Shown piece by piece: positions 1 to 11,740 of a DNA stretch of 64,000 nt (positions are counted from its first letter, which is position 1; every line of letters starts with the position of its first letter). The position numbers and the translations under genes were made by a program. Location: the NCBI GenBank assembly GCA_000934385.1, contig KN880548.1, positions 1 to 64,000 on the forward strand, given 5' to 3'. Origin of the DNA: Cylindrobasidium torrendii FP15055 ss-10 (Eukaryota; Basidiomycota; Agaricomycetes; Agaricales; Physalacriaceae). The notes below the pieces were generated by a model. That model had not been told where the DNA came from and made no database searches. It saw only the letters and a program-made list of their open reading frames with translations.

Positions 1-489
1 ATGGCTGCGCCACACCCGTACCACTGATCACCTGACATTCACCTGACTCCTGTCATTACGCTTATCTCACGGCCTTTCTACTTACTCATCGTTTGTCCCT
101 GTTTGGTCTCTCCACTATATATACTCTCTACTCTGGTTCCCTTATTCCTTAGAACGTCCACTTGGTATCCCAGTACTGTACGCCCTCGGCTACACTGCTC
201 GCTACGCCTCGGTCTATCTCATTCCCTTTCTCTCTGGCATCCGTGCTGCGACCTGGACCTCCCGATCATAGGCGATCCTGACACGAAAAGACGTATCGTC
301 AACAGCGGCTCAGAAGGCGAGGCCTCGGATAACGATAGCATCATGCCCAGTGACAGTGTATCTCAGCAGGGTAGGGGAAGGCGGGATGAAATCGACCAGG
401 ATGCTGGAGTAGCCCGGAACGATACTCGCTCGGACGACTGGTTTGCGGGGTGTGAGTCCTTTCCCAGAGTCTGTCGGTGTCGGCTCTGA
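1..489 (+). CDS. possible 3' part of an unrecognised gene (left-edge fragment)
   Basis: A reading frame is open from about position 44 to a TAG near 270. It would encode a hydrophobic stretch (reads ...LGIPVLYALGYTARYASVYL..., membrane-like). In another frame, 250–489 encodes a polar, acidic tail (DPDTKRR..., SEGEASDND...) ending at a TGA at 487–489. The two could be joined by a very short intron (GTGCTG near 251 to CATAG near 283). At about 30 bp that would be unusually short, so the join is doubtful. The upstream part would lie outside the window. I do not recognise the family. It could equally be non-coding sequence next to a gene on the left. Confidence 0.25.
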
Positions 490-1264
490 TGCGATGTCAG
501 ACCAACGCTTGAGAATGTACGATACACTCTAGGAGGGGTGACTGAGCCACAGTTGGTGGCACGAGGATCGTGAATCGTATGTGTGTAATCATTGTATCAT
601 ACTGTGAATGTTGTACCATCAACCATGCTGTGTATGTATTTGTACTTTTACAATGGTCCAATGAATTGAGGCGACCTTCCAGAAGTTGCAGTCATGCCCG
701 GTGGTGCCTCCCCTAGCAGCATTGACCATTGTCCCCGCCGCATTCTCATAGAAAATCTGCCTCATATCAAGCAAGGCGATACAAAGCAGTGAAGCCTATT
801 CTACAATAAGATATCTACCAATAGCTGCAACCCGGGTAAGCATGGTAGCTTCTTCCGTTGAATGGAATCACCTTTGGAGGCCATTTTGTGGCGAGAATGG
901 GTTAGCTGACTACTAGAATGGCCTCCCTCGAGTTACAATAGGACAGCTAAACGTCTTCTCCGTACATTCAAACGACGTCTCAATCCAGCGGAAGGTGGCG
1001 GCTGTGCCATGGTCCGGGTAGATGAACATGAGAGAAAGACGAGCGTGGGAATATCTGTGGGAAACAAAATGGCCTCAGCCTCAGCCTCTTGCATTTCAAC
1101 ATTCAACATCATCATTCCTGCTCTCCTTTGCTAACAAACAGTCTCCACAAAGGTTTACCACCCGGTGCACCCTTGAATCTTGCCATAAAAATCTGACCCG
1201 CCATCCGTCGCTCAACCTACTGTCAAGTTCAGTCGCCAATCGAGATCCCGCCCCTTTCCTCCGC
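490..1264. other. gene-free stretch
   Basis: I see no convincing coding frame on either strand and no RNA gene. It is probably the terminator of whatever lies to the left plus the promoter and leader of the hypothetical gene starting at 1265. Confidence 0.4.
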
Positions 1265-3063
1265 ATGAAATACTCGCAACAGAGCTTTTATACGCCTCCA
1301 ATGGACCTGCCTGTTTTGCAGGCGCCGTGTGCCACTCAAATAGGTGATCGGCAGGGTAAGCACGCTCCTTTGATCACGGTCAATTCCAGTATACTAAATA
1401 CCCTTCCTCAGGCTCTGCGCCTCCCATCGGTCACTTCGCCGACAGTATTCACCCACAAGCCTCCCTTCCACTACCATTACCACCACCACCAAAGATATTC
1501 ACGGACTTTTGGTCGCTCATGACCGTGCTGTTTGATCTTTTGCAGGCCTTCGTCCCGAGGGCCGTTACGAACAACACTTCCAACATGGTCGATCATCTCG
1601 CACTCCTCCTGTTGTTCCAGCTCCATCAACACCAGCCACAACATGGACAACATCAAGGGGATATTTTCTCGGTGGTACTATACTTGAACAAGAGACGTTC
1701 TAGCAACTGGACAATTCCCCAATGGCGAGAGTGGATTTCTGGAAAATGGTTGCCGGGACACAGATTAGACGCATCCCACTACACTCCAGAGTACTGGGTC
1801 AGAACGTATAGGGAAATTCTCAGAGGTAGGTTGTCCCTCGTTCTGGAGATATCAAGCCGATTATAACGTTCCCAACCTAAAGCAGCCCCGAAACATACTC
1901 AGTTTTTGGTCGACGCGATTTTTTCCTCAGCGAGTATCGTCAATTATCCGCCAGCGACAACCCCGAAGCAATCCAGACAGTCTGCACATCATCAATTCGG
2001 TCCGTCGATTGACATCGATGCCGAACTAGGTATATCTTTACCTGTCATCATAAACTATGGTGCTCATTCTGTGTAGACTATCCCTCTGTTCCTATCAGTG
2101 GTTTGTGTGCTTCGCGCTCATCACATCCAGCAATGGTCTCCCATCAACAGCAAGAGCATTCATGCACCCCTCAGCAGTCATCAGTCCGAGGCTCACGTAA
2201 GTCTATTCCTTTCACCCCGTGTCAAAAATCTCACAAGCATGCGTACCAGCCTCCCAGAACGATCAAAACGACACAGCTCAAGATTGGGACTCCAACGTTC
2301 CAGCAAACCCGACGAAACCACGCCTACAAGAGGGTGGTGTCGAAGTTATTGTACTCGAAGAAGCTCAGACAGGTACGCAATCCTCCGACGCCGCTAGTAT
2401 GCTGCCGTCAATAGTGCTCACACGCTGTTTGCAGAGCCACAACCTCGTCTGGTGCGCTCGACCGCATCGCCCGTCGCTGGACCGTCGAGGCCCAAGCGCT
2501 CTAGAAAGCGAAGCGCTGAAGAGGCGCTTGAACCGCAGGCGAAGCGCCAGCGCCCTAAGCCACCGACGAAAATACCCATCGAACTGAACAAGCAGGAAAA
2601 GCGCAAGAAGCGTTCGACTTCCAAGCAGACTTCGCCCGCTAGCTGTGGAGCGGAAACGCCTGCACAGAGTCCGCAATCTGCGCCTCCTGCTGCCACTGCC
2701 ACTGGGTCATTGAAACGCAGGAGGGAAGAGGACGATGGCGAGCGCGAACAGAAGAAAAAGAAGAACTTGGCAGCGACGCCTCCAATGCCAATCGCCTCTT
2801 CCTCTGGAACTGTTCATCACAATGATCCAGAGACGTCGACTTCATATGCGGCGCCATCTTCATCTGTCATACCCATCACAGCAGTCGACCCTCCCGACGA
2901 CGACAACGACATACACACTCTCCATGATGATGCGACACGTGAGGAAGTCTCCAAACCTGACGGCGAGACGTTCAACTTCTTGGTCGATTGGCACGATCCG
3001 AGGGTACAGTCTTACGTTAATAATGTCTGGATGTCCTTGAACAATGCCTTACCCCCCGCTTAG
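1265..3063 (+). CDS. hypothetical nuclear-type protein, multi-exon
   Basis: This gene is not recognised. The proposed start is the ATG at 1265 (MKYSQQSFYTPP...). A first intron runs from GTAAGC just after 1353 to a CTCAG near 1412. The next exon is proline-rich (PLPLPPPPK) and continues through 1519–1830 with a W-rich segment (NWTIPQWREWISGKW, then EYWVRTYREIL). More short introns follow between about 1826 and 2440. The last exon (about 2435–3063) is strongly basic and low-complexity, with several nuclear-localisation-like clusters (RPKRSRKR, AKRQRPK, KRRREEDD, QKKKK). It ends with a more structured segment (FNFLVDWHDPRVQSYVNNVW) before the stop. Composition suggests a nuclear protein. Exon boundaries in the middle are approximate. 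Confidence 0.5.
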
Positions 3064-3409
3064 TTGTCACATTGATAGGTTTATGTATTTTGTGATTCAT
3101 CATGTTTGCGAGAAGGAACATTGTATCTGTAGCTATTACCAGCTTCTCTTTTTCTCTTTCGGCTTTAGAAGCAAGTGGTTTTATGTAGCATTTCGGGTTG
3201 ACGATAATGGACATTTTTTCGATGCATGCCCTCGAGCCAAGGGCCTGATGAAGGAACACACAACCAAGGATGTGCCGTCAGAAAGGCGCAGCTACATACA
3301 TAGTATGCCATTCTCAAAAATCAGTCGACAGTCTGGTTCATGTCCTACTCCATTCATATTCCCATTGTCATATATCGTACCAATCGTAACTTTTACATTC
3401 TATGAAAGC

Positions 3410-4848
3410 TTAGAAAATAAGGTCGTCCTTCGTGAAAGGCCCGACGTGAGGCTTCGGCGGCGCCTCAATCTGCATCATGACCAGGAAATCGTGCACGATA
3501 TCGGCTGCAGCGATACCGGTGATGTCCGCTATGAACTGAGTCAGTCTCGTTTATCGAATGCTCAATGGATAGAAAACATACCATTGTCGTATGCAGGGGC
3601 CACTTCAACGATGTCCGCGCCGACGAAGTTCAGGCCAGACAAGCCACGGATGATGCGCTTTACTTCGCGGGTTGTCCAGCCTCCAGTCTCCGGGGTTCCG
3701 GCTAGTAGTCCTCGTCAGAAGGATGTAGAATGTTTGGAAATGTGTACATACTTGCTGGAGCCAAGGCAGGGTCAACGACATCGATGTCGAGGGTGATGTA
3801 GACAGGGCTGTCCCCGACGCGCTCGCGGAGCCTCTTGATGACATTCACAATACCATAGTCATCCAAATCATCCGTGCTAATAACCTGGAACCCGACGAAT
3901 TCATCATGTTCCATGTCGACGAAATCCTGGAGAAAGCTATCAGACGTGCATTGAGGGGCGGGAAGGGAATACACACAGTCATCTTGCAACGGATACCGCC
4001 ATGAATTGAGGTGTTGCGCATGAGGTTCTCGTCGTGTGCAACATCAAAGAAACTGCCGTGGGTGATGCGCTCCTGGTCGGTACTCCCGCGAGCCGGCCAG
4101 GTATCCAGGTGGGCATCGAAGTGAATGACAGACACGGGGCCATACACCTTGTTCAATGAGCGCAGGATAGGCAGTACCTATACCATACTCAGTGCCAAGT
4201 TCACAAGAGCGATGATGTACACGCACAATAGTGTGGTCTCCGCCCAAGGTAACAATCCGTGGGTGCTCCTTTCCATCAAGGGAGAATGCAGCAGTGGTTG
4301 ACTTGTACTGCTCGCTGACGCCGCCGAATACCGGGCGCTGGAGAAGGGTGTCATAAGCCGCCTCCATCTGGTCTATGGCCTTTGCGTTGTCGTATCCTGA
4401 CAAGGGGACGTCGCCGCAGTCCAACAGGGCCGACCCGTGCGCGTACGGGCTTGAATCCCATGCCAGGCTGTATCCACGGTTATGGTGCTGCCGTCTGGAT
4501 CCAGAACGGATAGCGAATGGACCGAAGCGGGCACCTATAGGCAGTGTGAACGCTATCACAACTCTGTAACAAGCGATACATACCTGGACGGTAGGACGTC
4601 GTGGTATCGAATGGGAACCCAAGAATTGCGATGTCAAAGGGCGTGGAAGCATCCTCTAGGCATTTGGCGTATGGGAAGTGAGAGAAGCTGAGGGGACCGG
4701 TATATCCAAGGTCGGTCTGCGCGCCGTACTTGGTTGTCCAGGGTTCTTGAGTGACATCGATGTTGCCATGGGTGACTACAAAAGGATCCTGGGCATGTCC
4801 AGCGACGAGGAGGGCGGCGGAAAGCGCAGCAAGAGCTGAACGAGACAT
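3410..4848 (-). CDS. ureohydrolase family protein, agmatinase type, with signal peptide
   Basis: This gene encodes an arginase/agmatinase-fold binuclear manganese hydrolase of guanidino compounds. The N-terminus ([20 protein letters not shown]) is a classic signal peptide, so the enzyme probably enters the secretory pathway. Exon 1 is 4584–4848 and intron 1 is 4535–4583; about four further short introns follow. Family motifs appear in order: [23 protein letters not shown] (metal His), [11 protein letters not shown] (metal Asp/His), THGSFF, then [17 protein letters not shown] containing the last metal Asp residues, and GGWTTRE. The protein ends ...[10 protein letters not shown]. All ligands of the family are present, so it should be active. 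The natural substrate (agmatine, guanidinobutyrate or another) cannot be read from sequence. It is transcribed divergently from the OPT transporter to its right. Confidence 0.9.
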
Positions 4849-5501
4849 GGTGGTAGTGAAGGCAAGACCGAAAGTAGGCGAAGATAAGAGGATTCCGGGC
4901 AGGTGCAGGTTCTTATCACGAACCGAGTGAGGACTTACTTAATTCCTCGACTTACCAGGAAGCCGTGGCGAGCGTCCGGGATGATATTCGAAAGGCACCA
5001 GATGCAGATACAAATCGCGGATGGAGGCGTCGGGCGAAGATATCGCTCCAGAGTCCGACCAACCGAGATAGTGTTTTCGGCGGAATGTCACTCGCCAATC
5101 TGGTCGCCAAGTCGAAAGCGTAGCTATCATGAAAACAAAGGGGAAAGAGATGGGAAAAAAAGGAAAATATCGACTCTGAAAATCTCGTCCTCAAAGTCGT
5201 AATCCAAGTTCAACGAATCCACGTGGCGTTCTTTGATGCCGCCTCCTACGCTGGTCCCGGTCCCGCCGATTCTTTCGTCTCTGAACAGGTAGTTGTTACT
5301 AACAGACTCGTATTATCGCTGATTTCATTGGTGTGTATCCGCCCAGGGCCAATACTGGCATGCGGTCCTGGAGTTATCAAGAAGAAGCTGAGCCCGCCCG
5401 GACGCAGTATCAACAACTGAGGAAAAGATAACGATAGCTATTCGAACTTAAAGTTGAGGCATGTGCCGCTTCAACAGAAGTGGGCTCTTAGACCAGTCAC
5501 C
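4849..5501. promoter_or_regulatory. divergent promoter region between agmatinase-like and OPT genes
   Basis: This 650-bp gap separates two divergently transcribed genes and must hold both promoters and 5' leaders. I see no clear TATA box and no convincing coding frame in it. Confidence 0.5.
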
Positions 5502-8494
5502 ATGACGGACCTTCCCACTCTCGAGAAGAAGGCGTCCTACGACCTCGAGAAAGACAGCGATGCCTTTGCCAAAGTCGAGACCGCCTCCGTCGGCAGTGGG
5601 GACATTGAGATCAGAGACGAGGACGTTGTGATACAGAAGGCGGAGGACGTCGCGCTTCAGGTATATTCTCCCTTTCTTTCTACAGGTTTTTGCTCATCAC
5701 CCCGACGTAGGTCATCTCGACCCGCGACGACCCAGACGTCCCCATATTCACTCTTCGTGTCGTGTTTCTCGGCATTGGGTTGACTGCCTTCTCTTCTGTG
5801 GGACTTTCTTCCTCTTTTCATCCTATCTCCTTCCTTACCTCTGTGCGAATCAGGTATTGGCTACGATCTATACCTTCAAGCCACAGAATGCAAGTGTCTC
5901 GCAGCTATTTGGGCTCATCATTGCCTACGTCCTCGGCGAAGCCATGGCTAGTGAGTCTCATCACCAAATATCTGCGCATGTGTTCTGAGCTCTGATTTAC
6001 AGGCATCCCAAACCATGGCTGGTGGAGGTATCTGAATCCCGGCCCATTCAATATCAAGTACGAACCGCCTTCTTCCCATCTGCTCGTGCTCACATTATCC
6101 AGGGAGCACACGGTCATTGTCATCATGGCTTCGACCGCATCAAATGTGTCTACCACGATGGAGGTTATCGCCGCACTGGGTAGGCATCCCTCATGCCGTC
6201 CAACCCCGCACACACCGTTTTAACAAATCTACAGACCTTTTCTACGGCCTGACACTCAATTCTGGCGTAGCTATCTTCCAGATCTTTGCTACGCAGATGA
6301 TAGGATATGGTGTCGCTGGTCTTCGTACGTTGCCCGCTCGCCTACTAGAGCAGAATCCTGACTTGCTTGCAGTTCGCTCGTTCTTGGTTTATCCGACATA
6401 GTTCGTCGTAGCTTTAAGCCCCTGCTACCATGAAAAGCTGACCGAGCATGTAGCGCGTTCTATCCCACATACATCTCCGTGGTGAACTTGCTGCAGTCAT
6501 TGCACTTCCGGGGAAGTCTGAACGTCAAGAAGAGAAAGTTCTTCTGGATTGTCGTACGTTCCCTGTCTTTGTTTGGCGGAAACACGCTTAGCAAAATGAT
6601 GTGTAGTTTGCGGGCATTTTCCTCTGGGAATGGATACCTCAATATCCCGTAAGCTGTTGCCTTGAAACATCTCTCAGCGTTGCGCTAACATGCAGCAGTT
6701 CCCTCTTCTCACTGCGTTCTCCATTGTGTGCTTGGTTGACCAAGGACGGTCGAAGAATTCGGAATGGATCCGCAATCTCTTCGGTGCGGGTTCTAGCAAT
6801 GAGGGCATTGGCTTGCTCTCCTTCGGCTTCTCCTGGACCCTCATCACCCAGGGCTACCCGCTTGTCTGGCCACTGCGCACCCAAATCAACTCATACTGTA
6901 TGGCACACTCATCACTATTGTTCTTGCATTTGCTGACGGTGATATTCCAGTGGGTATGGTCCTTGGCTACATCGTCCTATCTGTCTCATACTACAACAAC
7001 GTCTTCCACGGACGCGACCTCAAGTGGATGTCCACATCGCTCTTCAACACAAATGGCACCACTTACGACCAAGAAGCCGTCCTCGATTCCAACTACCACC
7101 TCAACCGCACTGCGCTCGCTGCTGTCGGCTTACCGCGATACACCACGACTTTCGCTATCAGCCAGCTATGCTACAATTTGTCCCTCGGCAGCGCCGTCAC
7201 CTCCGTTCTCCTCTGGAATCGCGCTGAGCTGAAGGCCGCGTTCTGGACGATTATGAGGAATGGGCGTACGGAGTGTGACGACCCACATTTCCTTGGTATG
7301 TTCTTCCCATTCGAAAAGAAACCTGGTCATTGATGTGTTGTACCAGAGATGAAGAAGTACAAAGAAGTACCGCAGTGGGCGTATGGACTGCTCTTCCTGG
7401 TCACAATTGCCCTCGCAATTGGATTAGGATACGCTGGACCAAATGGGACTGTCCTTATTCCAGCGTGGAGTGTGATTTTCTTCTCATGTACGTCTTATCT
7501 TACATTCCTATTGGGATCGTGACATTGAGCCCTTGCAGTCCTGGGCTTCTTCTTCTCCATCTTCATTGGGTTCGTTACGGCGACAACTGGCTTCAACTTG
7601 TCCGTCAAGTATTGTGTACAGCTCATTGCGGCCTTCGTTCATCCTGGCCAGCCTGTGTATGTTCTTCTGCAGTGTGTTTATCCTCATAATGAACTTACAT
7701 TAACTCCAGCACGGTCATGTATGCCAACCTCTTTGGCAACGCCTCTGCATTCCAAACATTATACATGCTTCAAGATCTCAAGCTCGGACAGTACATCAAG
7801 CTCCCTCCTTGGTACACATTCGGCGCACAAATGGCTGGCTCAATCATCGGCTCCATCTTTAACTTTACCATGATGAAGTCCATCGTCGCAGCAAACCGTG
7901 AAGTTCTCGTCGACCCCTCCGGCACACGTATTTGGTCAGGCTGGATCATCCAGTCCCTCAATTCGTCCGCTGTAGCCATGGGTGCGCTCGGAAAGGATCT
8001 GTTCAGCTACGGAAACGAGGCAGGATACTGGATCATCCCCTTCTGCCTATTCATCGGCCTGCTCATTCCCATTCCGTTCTACATTGCGCACAAATTCATG
8101 AAGCCAACGAGCCAGGGCGCACAACTCATCCGGTTCATCGACTTCCCCATTCTGTGCCAATACATTGGATAGTGCGTCCTCTCTTTCTTCCTAGCCTCGA
8201 GTCGGTAGCTTACAGAGTGTGAACAGCCTTCCGTACTCGGTCAATGGACAGTGGTGGACATGCTTCGTCATTGGCGTCACATCGCAATACTATATGCGCA
8301 AGTGGCATCCTAGCTGGTTCGTCAAGTACAATTACTTGCTGAGCGCGGCGCTCGACGGAGGCGCGCAAGTGATTTCTTTCATCCTGGCGTTTGCGGTATT
8401 CGGTGCGAGTGGCAAGGCGGTCAATTTCCCTACATGGTGGGGGAACCCTGACCCTGCAGTTATGTCTGCGGATAGGTGTATGCCTGTATCATGA
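5502..8494 (+). CDS. OPT-family oligopeptide transporter
   Basis: This is a proton-coupled oligopeptide transporter of the OPT family in the plasma or vacuolar membrane, taking up small peptides (or glutathione-like substrates). The start MTDLPTLEKK at 5502 has a good context (CACCATG). The N-terminus is acidic and cytosolic, followed by the family segment VISTRDDPDVP. Many hydrophobic segments follow, separated by a dozen or so short introns. Recognisable OPT signatures are NPGPFNIKEH around 6035–6115, the loop FNLSVKYCVQL and QYIKLPPW (cf. the family KIPPR region) near 7785–7810. After splicing the protein is roughly 740 residues, normal for the family. It ends ...NPDPAVMSADRCMPVS. No frame break was seen. 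Confidence 0.93.
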
Positions 8495-8787
8495 TAAAGG
8501 GTTTTCTGGTGGTGTAAATGTGTCTAGTGTATGAATACGTACGATTAGAATGAGATTTGGATTTGGATATTAGCAATTGTCATCCCTCACATTGTCGCAG
8601 TAACGTCTACATTTATAGGTTTACTGACGTCTCTTTCCGTCGCTGCAACCGGGATCAGGAAAAAATCGAGCAGTACACCAGCACAACGAACGCAGACAAG
8701 AAATTGGATTTGCAAAACTATAATGTATGAAAAACATATGAATAGAAACATACAGCAGAACATACATAAATATCACACTCAAAACCC
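8495..8787. other. convergent 3' region
   Basis: This is the spacer between the converging OPT and poly(A) polymerase genes. It holds both 3' ends and no gene. Confidence 0.5.
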
Positions 8788-10526
8788 TCATCTATACCGT
8801 GGCTCCCGACGACTGGTGTCGTATCTTCCATATGAATCGTTACCACGCCTATCTCCCTCATTACGGTCCATGGGCGCCTGATATCCTCCAGCATATCTAC
8901 CTCGACTTCGGTTGTCATACTGCTGCTGAACCTGCTGTGGTGGTCGATACCCTCTCTCGTCGCGGTGACCCCTGACATCGCGGTAGCCTCCTCCGCCTCC
9001 ACTGGCGCGCTCATCCCTATAGTCGCTGCGACCTCCACGACTACCTCCACCCCTTCCACGGCCGCCTCCACCGCCTCCCCCGCGACCTGGACGGTTATCG
9101 TTGCCACGGTATTGTGGTCGAGATTGGTTGTCGTCGTAGTGTTGCGGACGCTGCTGGGTCGTAGGCGGAAGCCCTCTGCCTCGCCGACTGCTTGACACTG
9201 GCGACGGCGGCGGGGCTGGTTGACCAATCCTCATGAGACTGTCGATAGCATCGCGGTGATTCAACGTCTACAAGGCATTAGTTTACTGGCACGCATGGTT
9301 AGAATGCAAACGCAGCATACCTCCTGCGAGAACCCTGTGATGCTGGCAAGTATATTGTCGTGGTCCTGGAACCGAATTGTCCTGTACACTTGTTCGAGGT
9401 AGGTCGTCAGATGCTCCAAATTCTTAGCACTAAGTGAGGCAGCAATGTTCTTGTCTGTTTGGTAAATTAGTCTCGAGGGGATGAATGGACGGCTTCACAT
9501 ACCTTCATTTCGTAGGCACTGGATAACCAACGTGGGCCATGTTGATTCCCTGATCCAGGGGACGTCTTCCTTTGGGAGCGCCTTGCCCTCGCGGACTGAA
9601 ATGTAATTGTCCTCGTAGTTGAACAAGCAGCCATAATAGTACAGCATTTCGATGAGCAGCGCGCCAAGCGGTTCCTCAATATTATTCGAATACGGGGTCT
9701 TGTCATCTTCCAAAGAGATAGTGCGACTGTCGTGGACCTAAGAATAAGAGTTGGGTATGAGGGAGGGTGAAGACCACAGACGGACGTACCTGCAGAAAGT
9801 GAATGCACATACATACGAGGGCATAGCTTCCTATCCCTGCGCGAGCCGGATTCCCGAGACCAGCATCACGGACAAGATTCTTGAGTATTAGAACCAGAGG
9901 TCGAAGGGCAGGCAGTTCCTGCTTGTACGTGCTGACCATGCCGGCGACGTCGATACCGTCCTGGTTGTTGAAGTTGAGGTCGACTTCAATGGATCCATAG
10001 TGGGGAAGGGTAATGAACTTGAATATAGGAACTTTGGCATGCGCGCGGACTTCACAGAGATCGCGAGAGGTAAGCCCGGCGCGAATGAACGTCGCCTGCA
10101 TCGTCCAGAGGTTGTTTTTGACCTCCCTTGGGCTGAGGTCAGGGCAAATAATGACAAGGTCGAGATCCCTGTTTCCATATGAGAGGATTGCAGAGAAAAG
10201 GAAGCAGTCACGCACGGAATGGGCAAAGTCAATCCAGTCAGAGTGCTGCCAAAACGGTGGACTTGGGAACCCTGCACACGGCCCATCACGACATTCTTAA
10301 CAATGTCCAGCACGGCTACCAGGACACCGGTTTCCTTTGTTGTAGGTAGGCAGTATTCGTCAAACGCGGCTATTTCATAATGCAACCTGTGAGGCGGTTA
10401 ATACATGTAAATTGGCGCCTTTTCTTGGACGCACTTTTGTTCCTTGTCGCGAAATTTGCGGTCCTTTACGAGTTTCTGCCAGGGAAAGAAGACGATATCA
10501 TCTTGATTTGTGGCGGGGGGAGCCAT
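8788..10526 (-). CDS. non-canonical poly(A) polymerase, Trf4/Cid14 type, with RGG tail
   Basis: This is a nucleotidyltransferase of the Trf4/5–PAPD5 group, which adds short A-tails to nuclear RNAs for exosome decay (TRAMP-type function). Translation probably starts at MAPPATNQDD (10526); an in-frame ATG at 10583 is the alternative. The N-terminal FFPWQKL segment is followed by a 48-bp intron, giving KFRDKEQKLHYEI. The catalytic core reads RFGSTLTGLTLPIPDLDLVI, with the GS and two metal Asp residues, and IEVDLNF with the third Asp. The PAP/25A-associated domain follows (EPLGALLIEMLYYYG, NYISVREGKALP). The last about 150 residues are rich in RGG/GGR and tyrosine, typical of an RNA-binding disordered tail. 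All catalytic residues are present. Confidence 0.9.
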
Positions 10527-11740
10527 GCCGCGCCGACTAGGACAATGGACATGGAGGACAAGGGCAAACAGAACTGATTGCACGCGAATACGATCGTGGC
10601 GCCGGTTAATTAGTCAGCATCTTCCAACTTGTCCGCAGACCATGACTATTATCCCGCCTGTCCGCGTTTTCCAGTCCTGAAGCCGGCCTGTCTAATCAAA
10701 CATGACCTACTCTTTCATTTACTGGCATCATCGCTGGGGAAATTGGGGACAGGCTTGGTCTGCGGGCCTGTCGGAAGCACGCAGTATGTGGGTGCTCAAG
10801 AAAGATCAATCATGACGCGCAGAATTGGACAATCATCTGAATATACAAATAAGGTTACGCCCATCAAGTTCATTGTAAGAGCCTCGCCGACAATGACGGT
10901 AAAGTAGCAAGCCTGGCAGACGAATAGACGCGGTCGAGTTGTCACCGTCGCATTGCACTACTATGTTATCCTCTGCCAACAACTCCGAGAATGGCATTTC
11001 TCGGACTGACTCTACGGTCACAGCCACTGCGGTCTGCTTCCCCGGGAGTCCATCTTGTCAACGTGAATGATTTTGTTGGCTGTATTCACGTGTGCCAATT
11101 AAGTTGCCGTTCTCACCACAGCTGTCCATGTCTGCCAACCTCCCTGTGGCCTCGTCCAGACCACCTTGGGATGTCTCGTTATTCTTGCAACGTGGGTGAC
11201 AAGTGAACAGGACTATGATGTGGGTCCAGCGCAATTCATTACACAGTGTGTCCGCGCTGAGATATTCTATCTAGGTTTCCATCACCAAAACGTGGCATAG
11301 ACGACCCGCAAATCCATCAAGATTTACGGTACCTTCTTCCAAACTGGGACAATCCACTAAAGCCTTAAAATTGAAGTACTTGGTGTCTTTCGTTCTTGCA
11401 TGCGGAGACGACGCTGACTTGTCTATTTGGTCTACAGATACACTGTCTGCCTCTAGCTCCCAGTTAGACATGGTTCGACGACTCCGAAAAATCACGATTT
11501 TCCGGAGACAACAGCGGCCATCATTGATGAATGTATGAGTCGGCGCGCCTGTTCCGACCTCCGGAAGGTAACATAACGCAGCGATGGCCAGTACATAAGG
11601 ATTGGATGAGGCCCACAAATAACATCACAGCTCTTCCTATCAGGTTCAAGCACCCCCAGCGAGCTCGATCAACTTTTCAGACCGCCTAACATCTTTACTT
11701 TTTGCTTTTCCTTTTGCTTTCCCACAACTACTAACTGGAG
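10527..11740. other. gene-free stretch
   Basis: About 1.2 kb between divergently transcribed genes. The open frames on both strands are short and lack family features or plausible splicing. It probably holds the two promoters. Nothing else was seen. Confidence 0.4.
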
